A DNA stretch of 64,000 nucleotides from the NCBI GenBank assembly GCA_038087015.1, contig JASBNA010000004.1, positions 124,001-188,000 of the forward strand, in the 5' to 3' direction. This document shows positions 36,339 through 46,588 of the stretch, piece by piece (within the stretch, counting starts at the first letter, position 1; every line of letters starts with the position of its first letter). The notes beneath the pieces were generated by a model, which had not been told where the DNA came from, made no database searches, and saw only the letters and a list, made by a program, of their open reading frames with translations. The translations under genes were made by a program, and so were the position numbers. The stretch is from Cerrena zonata (Eukaryota > Basidiomycota > Agaricomycetes > Polyporales > Cerrenaceae).

Positions 36339-37917
36339 ATGTCTCCGCAGCATATGGACTCAACACTATCTGACCCAGTGCAGGCCCACATCGAGTCGAA
36401 GTGTTTGACCCTTCCACTATTATTGTCGTCCCCGTGGAATATTGTACAAACGATGACGAACTGGGAAGCTGGTCATACACAAGCGGTTACAAACTTCATG
36501 TATAGACAGACCATCATGTTCATTGCAGGGCTCTATGTGTGAGTGCTCCGATAGTCATGTACTCACAATCTTACTGATGTATTGGTATTAGATATGAATA
36601 CATGTGCACCTTCTGGTTTGACTGGTACTTGGTTACTCGGAAGATTGTGTTCAAATGGCCATATGTATGTACACTGTCTGCCAGCTTTAATTGGTACCAT
36701 TTATTCTACATTACTAATGAAGGACCCGTATCTACTTCAGGTCCCATATCTTGTCGGCAGATACCTCATATTGCTGGTTTTATGTGGATTGTAAGTTTTT
36801 CTTGAGAATAATGCCGTATGTACCCTCACGTTTCAGCGCTGCAGGATCGCTATCAACAACATTACTCGTCCGCTCAATTGTGAAGGTAATAATCTCACGA
36901 ATTAACTAATGGAACGGTTTCTGAACTTGGTCTTGATAGTTGTAATGCCGTTCCTCATTGTGTGTAATCTGTACTTCCTCAGTATGTGAATTTGGAGATG
37001 CTGATTGACCCTTTGCATTGCAGACCGCCGGGCTCATAGCAGGCGCATGTGCAACATGCAATCTTATGATTAGAACGTACGCAATTTTTTTGTGGTCGTA
37101 TGCACGTTCTAACAAATTATACAGAGTGGTGATGTGGGGACATAGACGTGAAATTGTGTTCGTGTTGATCTTACTGTCACTTGGTCAAGTGGCATTCTCG
37201 GTCTATGGTTTGTTCTCCAGAAACCTCGTTGCAATAAACTTACAGACATTGTGTTTTTTTAGCTGGAACCTCTCTCGTTAAGTCACATTTCTGCACGACA
37301 CTACGTACTTGCAATGTCGATTACTCAGGTCACACAATCTTTTCTTCAGTTTTTGTCTATAGTATGTAGTCTATCTATCTCACAAAGTCCATTTATACTG
37401 ATACAGTGTAAAGCGGTCTCGTACGAGTTTCTCGTGCTTGTTTTAACATGGATACGTGTATCGAAGTCCTCTCTCATGGCGACTTTACGTAGTCAAGGTC
37501 TCTGGTATTTCTTACTGACGTTCATGGTGAACTTACCTGCAGCGGTATGTACCCACTACTTTGGTAGCATCCTTTCTCTTGCTGACAACGCATGTAGGTA
37601 TTTCCTTGGCTTGACTTGAACGGTTCGTTGTATTTTCAAGTATCAAAATTATCAGCCAATTGAACACTATCTCGCTTGCAGATACAATGAACATGATGTT
37701 CTATACTCCAGGTTGGTCCCAAATTGAGATCTCTATTCGTAAATTAATTGTCGTGCCAATACAGCAACGACCTTAAGGTATGTGGCATAATCGACCCAGT
37801 CCATTCCAGTCATTCTTCTCAAACAACAGTGTAATCATTTCGTGTCGGGCTGTGAGCTCGCTCATCAAGGCCAACATCGACCCAGGCCATCTCCAGAGGT
37901 TTGTGATGACCTTTTAG
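36339..37917 (+). CDS. Multi-pass membrane protein, basidiomycete 7TM type
   Basis: Twelve exons (36339-36538, 36592-36664, 36741-36790, 36845-36885, 36940-36959, 37024-37207, 37263-37348, 37407-37544, 37598-37622, 37682-37711, 37766-37778, 37830-37917) close in frame, giving 315 residues from ATG 36339 or 310 from ATG 36354. The TATA-like run just upstream favours the second start. Features: VYEYMCTFWFDWYLVTRKI, a helix VPYLVGRYLILLVLCG, an NCE motif, CNLMIRTYAIFLW, and helices around IVFVLILLSLGQVAF and SYEFLVLVLTW. About seven hydrophobic helices are visible. The layout matches the large family of fungal membrane proteins related to DUF6533-containing ones. Function is unknown. Exons of 20, 25 and 13 nt make the model sensitive to error. 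Confidence 0.7.
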
Positions 37918-38364
37918 TCCGTTCACATACAATCGACGCTGATGCACTTCGTTTCCCAAGGGAGGCAATCCTAATGCCAATATCTCAAGCTGATCAACAG
38001 AAATACACCAGGCCCCACGTATCAAATTTAAACCCATATTTCAGTAGTAACATTGCTTGAAAAGGTTTGGGTTGGATACTTATAGTCGATTGTTTCCTCA
38101 TGTCTTTTATTATTACGACCACGCTCGGGAATCAAGTACTCAGAGAGCGATCTGTACCTCTTGAAATGAAAGATTGATCACAGTTCTTACAAAGTTGACC
38201 TATGATTAGTAGTCAACTGAAGCTCGATGCCTGTTATGATCCACAAACGAGTACAACATGGCAGCATTAGGGTATACACTACGCCAAGTCTATGCTCAAG
38301 GCCTGAGAGTATTATGCTAACGCATCCCTGAACATCGCTTCGAATTCTTCAGTACTCCCTCCAA
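37918..38364. other. Intergenic between convergent genes; holds the lost C-terminus of the FUSC-like gene
   Basis: 447 bp. The minus-strand frame at 38312-38380 still encodes a family-like tail (DAFGVIGG and on to TAA at 38312-38314), out of frame with the upstream exon. Otherwise no gene is seen. Confidence 0.55.
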
Positions 38365-41300
38365 TCACACCAAATGCATCTTGACTGTGCGTCCGAGATA
38401 GTCTAGTTCGTGAATGACGCCCTTCATAGTAGTCGCATATGCAAAGAAAAGGAGATGTCTTGATCCCTTCACGTCCCTATTCTTGGCAACATCGAGTTGT
38501 CGAATAGCATCGACCTAAGAAAAGTCAGTACGAGACCAAAGCTTGCGAGATAGCAGACTCACTAAACGTTGACGGGCTTCCTCCGCGGGTGGTAGATACG
38601 GGGGTAAGGGTGACTTCAGTCTGAATGCAGCCGCCAGAGTTGAGAAGTACAAAATGACGTTGCCGACCATGTCTCTTCTCTCCTTATTCACAGGGATGAT
38701 AAACTCCTGACGAACAGTCTGTGTTTATACCATTCATTAGTACTTCCTCCTGTGTCAATATACAAAACCATACCGTATGCCTATGAGAATGATCGAATGA
38801 GTATTGACGGGACAAAGCAGACGATACAGAAATACGAACCATTCATCCCGGGAAGTAACACACCGCATACTGTGCAACTTGTCCAAGATGGTCTGTAAAC
38901 TTGTCAAGATGGAACGATACAATTTGACCGGGAAAGGTCCCTTCAACCTCGGTTCGTGTTGAGTCTGGGAAAGTAACCCTTGTAACTGGATCAGCTTGAT
39001 TTGAAGATGCAGTTCCCTAAACATATGTATCAGTATCCGTAGTGATAGAGTAAATCTTAATTTGCTTTTTTACATTGCCATGAAGCGAACAATAGACTCA
39101 TTGAGGTGTGCATTCTTGGATCGGATCAGAAGAGATGTTTCTTCTGTAGGCTGTTCCTCTTCGATTACACTCGTATCATGCTCCCACGAGTTGAAAGCGA
39201 CTAAACGTGTATAGAGCCATCCAATGTTTAAGCAGAATCTGATAGAAAGACGTCAAGACTTGCATCGTATCCTCTAGTTATCAGTCGACTCACTCTCCGA
39301 GTGCTTTACTCAATTCCCGCCGGGCTTCATATGGCCACCAATATCTTGATACAATTGCAGCCCAAACCACGCCGATAGTGACGGCAACGAAACGGTGATA
39401 GCCAATGTTGATCACAGAGACATCTTTCTCTCTGAGATTATAGCTGAGACGGAAGTTGAGTGGGGCTGTGCGTATTAACAGGATATAGCACTCACCAGTA
39501 CAGACACGTCAGGTTGTAGGTTAGCAACACGAAACGTGAGGATGTGGCATATTGCGGTTTAGCAACAATATAATAGAAACAAGGAATAGAATAGAAGAAG
39601 CCAAATATCGCAAGAACGTAAGGATTCTCCGGAAAGAGAGACCAGACGCATACGGCTATGACTGCACCCAATCTTTCAAGACATTGTTAAAGAGACCGCA
39701 TAAATATAGCGGAAGGTATACATACAATGTGCCCAGGACTCGATGCATGCCAAGGGAATTGGTCTATCGTCAAACATGAGTGAATCACGTAAGTACTATG
39801 CAGAGCAGCACTCACAGCTCCAACAGTCGGTGACATCACGACGAAGAACTATAGCGATAAGTTAACACATATATACAAAGCATATAACGTAACAAACTTA
39901 CTGAGATCAGGGCCCATTCCCCCCGATATTCTGTGAATATTGGCCTCGTGGACTCAAAGAATGCAGGTGCAGCAAGTATTGCGAGTGCCATGCCAGTTTT
40001 GAATGAATACTTCATATCCGGTTCTTTCAATCTAGCACCTATCGCCCAAAGTGATTGTTTGAGTCTGCCCCAGAAGGTCAAGGTTTCTCGAGGAGGAGTT
40101 TGTACTGTATTCGGAGCATGTGGTTTGACTTTCGGGAAGGACACCGTATTGGGCTTTGGTTCGGGCAACCACTTGGCTATACGAGGTCGATGAGAGTTAG
40201 TGGAAGCCTTTCCGTAAGATACTAATTTCAACGACTTACAAAGACGTTTCTGAGGTGTTGTTTTCTCTCGCCGTCGGACATTCTGGCATGTATCCGATAT
40301 CCTTCCCCGCATATAAATCAAAGGGCGGACCAGAGACCGCCACCATCTTTTCTGCTCTGCTTCGATTCGCTGGATACTATAAATTCGACCCATGGCGTCA
40401 ACGAGAGAGGCGAGCTCCTTCGCGAATTCTTGCAGAGTGAAGATGAAGCTAAAGTCATGCGTCATGGTTTAGTCAAAGATCGTGATATATTTATATTAAA
40501 ACCCACAAGTATATCAAGAATATATTCTCGCTGTCATTGTCGGCCATATAAGGGTTGTCACTGTCTGACAAGGACGTGATAGACATCCTCGATGAACCAG
40601 TGCCCTTCCGGTACAGCCTCACGATTGCATGGTTGGAGGTACTTTCAAACTGGAACAATGCTCTTTCTAACGATTCAGAAAGTTGAGCAAACTCGGCTGT
40701 ATTCAACTTGCCCAGCTTATCGCTTTTGGTCGACGGTACGAAAGCCTCCTTTAGGCGTTTCAGAGTAGACGAGCATGTCGACTGTTACCAGAATCGTTGT
40801 AAGTCCATCACATACACGAGAACGATTTGTGGATACTTACTGCTAGTGACTTGATAGGAGAATCCAAATCATCGAGTAGGTTTTCGAATACCTCCGCAGC
40901 TGCCTGGAGCAGGTCATCGTCCGTTGGCACTGTAGGTATGCCTTTGTCTTTGATAGTCCCAGATGACGAAACAGCGGGAGGAAGACCACTGGAAGCACGA
41001 AGGGTACGGTTTTTCAGTGTAAGTTTCCCCTCTTTGTTCGCTTGAATAAGCTCGAATTGTAGCGAAGTGCCGCTTCGTAGACCGTTAAGATGCTGTCCAA
41101 GCCTATTCAAGCTATCCACCGCATCCTCATACGCCTGTCCCAAGTTTTCTCTCGAAGGAGCAGTAGATGATTTCCCAGGACCGCCGAACCAACGTTCAGA
41201 TTGAGCTTCGGCAAGATGTTTCCTGAGTGCGGTGAAACTAGCCTGATGACCATCAATGGCTTTCTTCAGTTTCTCTTGGCTTGGTTGACGAACAGGCTCT

Positions 41301-42802
41301 TCGAGAGTAAATGTATGCGTGATCGTCGTAAGGAGTGTGGAGAACGAGTCAAGCGTCTTAGACATCGTGTTTTGAAGATTATTTGTAGCTTGCTGAGGCC
41401 ATAAGGTGTAACAGACGAGATTCGAAATTAAGGCGCCGACGAGAACGATGAAAGATACTTCGAGCAATGTATCGATGCCTCCTTCCTTGATGATACTATA
41501 TGTTTCACATTAGCGAAGTTAGGATTATCAATAGAGAATAACATACACAACAAACAAAATAATCGCGGTCATACTGCAAGCTATAGCCATATTAGTTGAT
41601 GATAGATGTATAACAATGGCGAACCTTACCAGGGTTGAAAGCAGGTTTTGCCATCCAGAGTTTTGTCCATGCAACAGCCGACATTCCGAGTCCGATCCAT
41701 AGAATCACCAAAGAATCGGCAAGCCATTCCCAGCCACTACGAACTTCGAAGAACCAGAACATACCCATGCTGCTGAGCGAGACGAAAGCAGCGTACAAAA
41801 GACCCATGAGGCAGAATGTATCGGCTTCCAGCATCCCGCCTACAGTCTTTGCTGGGTTGAAATACACGGCACTATAAGGGTCCTCAGTTGAACGTGAATA
41901 AGGAACTCGAACCATGAGAAGGTACTAACACAGTAGCAACCATGTGTCCCTGAGGGCGAGGGCCGAGTGTCGCCCGGTTCGTTACCGGTGACATCAGCGA
42001 CGAAACCTGAGAGGTACGGAGAGAAGGTGAACAGGCTACCAATGAAATATGCCACTGAACATTTCAAGATATTTTTATGCATAGGAGTTAATGTCGGAAG
42101 AGAAGGGAGGAAAGATTGCCAAGAACGTTGTACTGGACGCGATTGAGTTCCATTTTCGTCATGGTCTGAATCTGAATCCGAATGAGAATGTCGATCATTG
42201 AGCGTTTGTGGTTCAGAAACCTGTTCCATAGAAGAGAAGCTAGGAAGATTATCAGTTCCTGCCATTTGGCTATCTTGTACCGGCGATTGCACGGTGTCGC
42301 CTAGCGACAGAGTTCCGCTTTCTTCCATAGCAGGTGTTGGAATGGGTGTGGTAGAGGAAGAAGAAGGTGTGTGGCCACCACGCCTGACAAACGAGCTGCT
42401 TGCACTGAAAGACGGGACTTGCAAATGCCTTTCTCCCCTCCCTTCCCCCGACATCAACTCTCCGAATACACTCCACTCCCTGTCTTTGGGGGGTCTTTGA
42501 GTCTTCCTGAATAGTGTTTGGAAACGCGGTGACGAGGAGGTTGGCATAGACGAGATTCCTTGAGGGGACGAAATACTGCGACCAAAGCCTGGGCGCGACG
42601 GAAGAGCGTCTTGACTTCCATAGCCAAACGACAGATGAGGACTCGAACGGTAAGTAGCCAATTCAGACACCTGTTCGGGAGAGCCAACAAGATCATGGTC
42701 GTCTCCATAATCGGCGTCCTGAGTTATTCGACTGGCAATATTAATTGCTGGCGTCCTCGAGCCTGCTTGCTCATCTTCGGCATGCGTATTGGTGTGATGC
42801 AT
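38365..42802 (-). CDS. FUSC/BRE4-like large multi-pass membrane protein; two apparent frame breaks
   Basis: Fifteen minus-strand exons: 41930-42802, 41630-41871, 41547-41580, 40841-41495, 40507-40781, 40240-40448, 39902-40176, 39816-39848, 39726-39763, 39496-39672, 39294-39443, 39074-39238, 38836-39016, 38563-38718 and 38365-38514. About 1200 residues. A disordered Ser-rich N-terminus precedes a first helical block (KCSVAYFIGSLFTFSPYLSG, AVYFNPAKTVGGMLEAD, IVLVGALISNLVCYTLWP). A cytosolic coiled segment and a second block follow (YSFKTGMALAILAAPAFF, FFVVMSPTVGATNSLG, YNLTCLYCYNLRE, ALGEFCLNIGWLYTRLV). The arrangement is that of fungal FUSC-like/brefeldin A sensitivity (BRE4, DUF2421) proteins, presumed aromatic acid or drug exporters. 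Exon 1 appears to carry one extra base near 41958, and the last exon lacks one near 38385. All other junctions close. Confidence 0.85.
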
Positions 42803-43300
42803 AGCTGGAATGATGTGATAAGGTATGAACTACCTACTTTATTAAGAGGAAGTAGGCGAATCGTGTTACAAGATCTCAGTGCAATTGGTCTCGATAACAA
42901 GCCGTAGTTTGACTTACTACAATGAATGAGTCTCCGAAGCTCGAGCTTTGGGGGATATATCTGTAGGTACAAAAACTTTCAATGCAGCATCACAATCGTG
43001 TACGTGATGTCACTTTCGCTGTTAAAATGACAGCAGTAATCTGTCACCAGTGACGCTAGTGAACGGTGTACCGCGCGTTCAACAGAGCGGAGGTAAGTCG
43101 GACGAGCCTGAGTGAGCTTTTACGCAACGTTCATCGTTTTGCTAGTGGAAGAAAATACACAAGTTGATACGAGAGGTTGTAATTACGAGGACGCCGAGGA
43201 GTACTCAGTACTACATGGTGCTTTATTAGTCTATTACTCCAGATTTCGCTTAGTATGAATGGATACCGCAACTTCAACATCACACTTTGGAGATATGCAT
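42803..43300. other. Intergenic
   Basis: About 500 bp upstream of the FUSC-like gene, before tRNA-Ala. No coding frame or repeat is seen. Confidence 0.5.
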
Positions 43301-43383
43301 GGGCACTTGGCACAGTGGTAGCGCGCCTGCTTTGCATTACATAATGCCTGCATGAGGTCGTGGGTTCAATCCCCACAGTGTCC
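43301..43383 (+). tRNA. tRNA-Ala (anticodon UGC) with 12-nt intron
   Basis: The acceptor stem GGGCACT pairs with AGTGTCC and includes the G3:U70 pair that identifies alanine tRNAs. The D arm is GCAC-AGTGGTA-GCGC and the T arm is GTGGG-TTCAATC-CCCAC. The anticodon TGC is at 43333-43335. A 12-nt intron (43337-43348) follows position 37, the standard eukaryotic site. One mismatch (C28-U42) is present in the anticodon stem. Confidence 0.85.
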
Positions 43384-43461
43384 AGACAGTCGGGTTCTTT
43401 CACTTTTTTTCCAGAGCATATCAAAGCGCTAAAGCAGTGCCCAAGTTTCTCGCATACAGTC

Positions 43462-44488
43462 ATGACTAGGGACGCAGTCCATAAGTCGAAAGCTAAAATC
43501 GAGTATGTCCTTTTTGACATGGATGGTGAGCTCTACGAGCCCTATGTATGTCACCAACGGAAACATCATTGACCAAATCAAGGCCTGCTGATTGACTCCG
43601 AAAGAGTCTACACCCAAGTAACAAGTACCTCACATCCTTCTAGGTTTATTTATTGATTATAACCTTGCTAAACAGATGAAATTCTCGCCGAGTATGGCAA
43701 AGAAATGACCTGGGATATTAAAGCAGGTCTTATGGGAAAACGTATGTCTTCCTCAGTCTAGCCGTATCCTCAAAGTTCTGAAAGTGTAGTGAAACAGCCG
43801 AACGTGATGCAGCCACCCATTTATTATCATTCTTCCCGGACCTTCCCCCCGAGTTCACCATCGACGTGTATCTTCAGCGTCGGCGAGTAGGACAAGACGC
43901 TCTTTGGCCTCATGTCCAACCTCTCCCCGGAGTCCTGAAACTCGTAAAGCATTTGCATAAACACGGTGTCCCGATTGCGGTAGCTACCGGATCACAACGT
44001 CGGAACTATGAGTTGAAGAGCTCTCATCTCATGGATGCTCTCTTTGGGTACTTTGGAGGCCGAGTCGTCTGTGCTGACGACGGTTTGATCAAATCTGGCC
44101 GAGGGAAACCCCATCCGGACATCTTCTTGGTAACAGCAACGACGTGTTTGAAGCGCGGAGTTGGGGATGGCGAGATCGGAGAGTCGATCGTCACAGAAGA
44201 ACAGCTTGCGGAACGAGCGAAGGGATTGGTATTTGAAGATGCAATTCCTGGCGTTCAAGCTGGCAAGAGGGCAGGAATGAATGGTTAGTGGTTGCCCCAG
44301 CTATGAATTACATGATCATCTCTAATGCTGAAGAATTTTCAATAGTTGTCTGGGTACCGGATCCCAACCTGTTGACTATTGGCGACAATGACGCAAATTC
44401 TATACTTGAGAAACCGGACCGCACGTTGACATCTCTGGAAGATTTCAAACCGGAAGAATGGGGACTGCCTCCATATGATACTGAATAA
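43462..44488 (+). CDS. HAD-superfamily phosphatase, HDHD1/GS1-like
   Basis: Five exons, 43462-43525, 43583-43624, 43676-43741, 43798-44283 and 44346-44488, give 266 residues with closed phases. All four HAD motifs are visible: motif I FDMDGLLIDSE (nucleophile Asp), motif II VATGSQRRN, motif III GRGKPHPDIF (Lys) and motif IV LVFEDAIPGVQAG (acidic pair). An alpha-helical cap lies between motifs I and II. The closest pattern is the HDHD1/pseudouridine-5'-phosphatase (GS1-like) subfamily, which dephosphorylates small sugar or nucleotide phosphates. The substrate cannot be fixed from sequence. The first intron splits motif I. The gene lies only 78 bp after tRNA-Ala. Confidence 0.9.
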
Positions 44489-44611
44489 TGGAGGACTGCT
44501 CTAAACCAATATGGACATAGAATAACATACAAATGTAAAAATACAATACCCTAGTGACTGTCCAAATGTGATGGTCGCGAAATACTATGAGAACGCTGAG
44601 GACGTGTGGAT

Positions 44612-45895
44612 CTATCGAACCGTGTAATACAGGCCGTCAACAGCGACGTTCGCCTGCCATATGCCAAGCCTGCGTACGAGACGTAAGACAGCAGGGAAAG
44701 GGAGAATAAGAGCTAAGGAAACAGGAGCTAGAACGATGAAAATAAGTGACAGGAAGAGTGTGATGCCTGGTTTAATGACAAGGAAATAGAATAATGCTTG
44801 ATAGGATGTAGGGTCGGTAAACTGCGAAGATCGTTAGTACGACGAGATGGTTCGGATTATATTGATCATACCATAGAGTACGCATTTCGGTAGAAGGAAT
44901 GTTCATATTGTGTTCCAAGTCCGGCCTCAATCTCCTCAGCTGTAGACGGTCGAATCCGAGTGAATATCGGATGTGGGGGGTATGGTGATGGGAAAGCTAG
45001 ACGGGCCATGGAAGGTTGTTTGCAGCGCGAGCTAAATGAAAGCATGAGAAGGAAACATTATAACGAGCCATGTGATATCGTACCTCTCCCCTTGAAAATG
45101 CACGTGCACCTATCAGAATCGAGGAAGCATAAGACAGCACCCAAAGGTAAAGCCATCAAGGTAGTTGTCCCAGTCTGTGCAAGGGTCTTAATGACATGAA
45201 TGCATAGGAGTAGGTGGATACGTACCAAAGTGAATACGAATAGATACACCCAAGCTACTAGAGCAAATGGGAAATTGACGACCAACAGATGAAATAATGC
45301 AGAATAGTACGCCTTCTTCCCCATCGGTCTGAAATATCGTTTGAGTGAGTCTATGAATGAGCGACGATGCCGAATCCCGGAAGGACTTGGTAGGAGAGGT
45401 TCGCTTTCAACATCAAAAGGCTCGGTAGGTGAAGGCTCTGATCTACGAGATGACCTGTTATCATGTCCCTCATAGTCCGAGTCAATATCACAATCTCTTT
45501 CAGGGTTGAAAGCAGACAGAACGGTTTGAGCGAAGGATGGCGCTACGGAAGTAGTACTTGTGAGTGATAGAGTTCTCTGTCTTACTCTGCCTGTCTGAGG
45601 TATCCGGGGCGAGCCTGGGTTTGAGAGGAGGTGTGTCGTTTCCTGTCGCAGAATAACCGTGTTCATCCTCAGATTCCACAAATGAGTGTAGTTGCGATCG
45701 CTCATGGTCGGAGTCCGCACTGGTGGAAGGTACCTGCAAATGTGTGGTTTCAACTGCAAGTATCCTCCGTCTACGGTTGCGTCGTGTACGTGAGGGATAC
45801 GGGGGTGGCGGTTCATTTGGAGGTGTCGTCGATAGTATAATAGTATTTTCTGTGGGTTCTCCGTGCAATGGAGAATCTACTGAGGGAGATGTCAT
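44612..45895 (-). CDS. Putative sensor-domain multi-pass membrane protein; two apparent one-base insertions
   Basis: Minus-strand exons: 45658-45895, 45226-45614, 45084-45174, 44872-45031 and 44612-44821, about 361 residues if two extra bases are discounted. The N-terminal 180 residues are disordered (Pro, Ser and acidic). The membrane part reads FRPMGKKAYYSALFHLLVVN, FALVAWVYLFVFTL, TLMALPLGAVLCFLD, then GARAFSRGE, LALQTTFHGP, FPSPYPPHPIFTRIRP, FTDPTSYQALFYFLVIKPG and LRRLGIWQANV-like ends. This order matches fungal proteins carrying the 'putative sensor' domain (PF13796-like). As given, GARAFSRGE is one base out of frame with exon 3, and FPSPYPP is one base out with the start of exon 4. A donor at 45104-45109 instead would keep an open frame (about 353 residues) but lose the conserved block. 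Confidence 0.7.
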
Positions 45896-46000
45896 GTCCG
45901 TGTCGATGAAAGCGAGAACGTACTTGCAACTTGCAAGCGTGACGCTTGCAAGTTAGATTGGCTAATTTACACCAGGGTAGAAACTGCCCACTCTTGGAAA

Positions 46001-46094
46001 GGCACTATGGCCGAGTGGTTAAGGCGGTAGATTCGAATTAGACTCGATCATCTACTCCCCTTGTGGGTCGCAGGTTCGAATCCTGCTGGTGTCG
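46001..46094 (+). tRNA. tRNA-Ser (anticodon CGA) with 12-nt intron
   Basis: The acceptor stem GGCACTA pairs with TGGTGTC, discriminator G. A class II variable arm (CCCCTTGTGGG) and the type II D arm (GGCCGAGTGGTTAAGGC) fit serine. The anticodon stem is GTAGA/TCTAC with CGA at 46034-46036. A 12-nt intron at 46038-46049 follows position 37. The T arm is GCAGG-TTCGAAT-CCTGC. Confidence 0.88.
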
Positions 46095-46588
46095 TCCGAC
46101 CTTTTTCTCCCTGTTGCATGGGCCCTCGGTTAAAACATATTGCTGGGCTATGAAAATAGCCTTCTAGCATCTCGACGCCTGATATTTTGGTAATCCAGAT
46201 CCCGTTCCTCCTTGTGTCTTGTCAGGTCTCATCTCACCAGTAGTCATCGTCAATCATAAATGTTCATCTTTCTTCATCTTATATCACGGGTATTGTATGA
46301 CAACATCCGGCCCAAGACTGGCCCCAGTAAAAAAAGTGTTGACTTGGCTTGCTACCGTGACCTTTGTATTACTTGTGCAAGGTTGGTGACCGCCAAAACA
46401 ACGCGATGGCTGTGGTCAGCGCCGAAAATGGAGTTGAAGATGCTTCCAGTGTGATGGAACTATAAAAAGGGCTGAGCCGCTCCACCCAAAACTTGCCACC
46501 ATCCACACCCCTCCCTCCCTGGGATTTTGCAGAGAACCTTTCGCTGCTTTTGACCTCACTGTCCTTGACGACCCTAATACAGATCACT
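46095..46588. promoter_or_regulatory. Upstream region of the chitinase gene
   Basis: About 490 bp between tRNA-Ser and the chitinase ATG. TATAAAAAG at 46461-46469 is a good TATA element, about 120 bp before the start codon, which would give a 5' leader of roughly 90 bases. Confidence 0.5.
46461..46469 (+). promoter_or_regulatory. TATA box of the chitinase gene
   Basis: TATAAAAAG on the plus strand upstream of ATG 46589. Its quality and position fit a strong inducible promoter. Confidence 0.55.
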
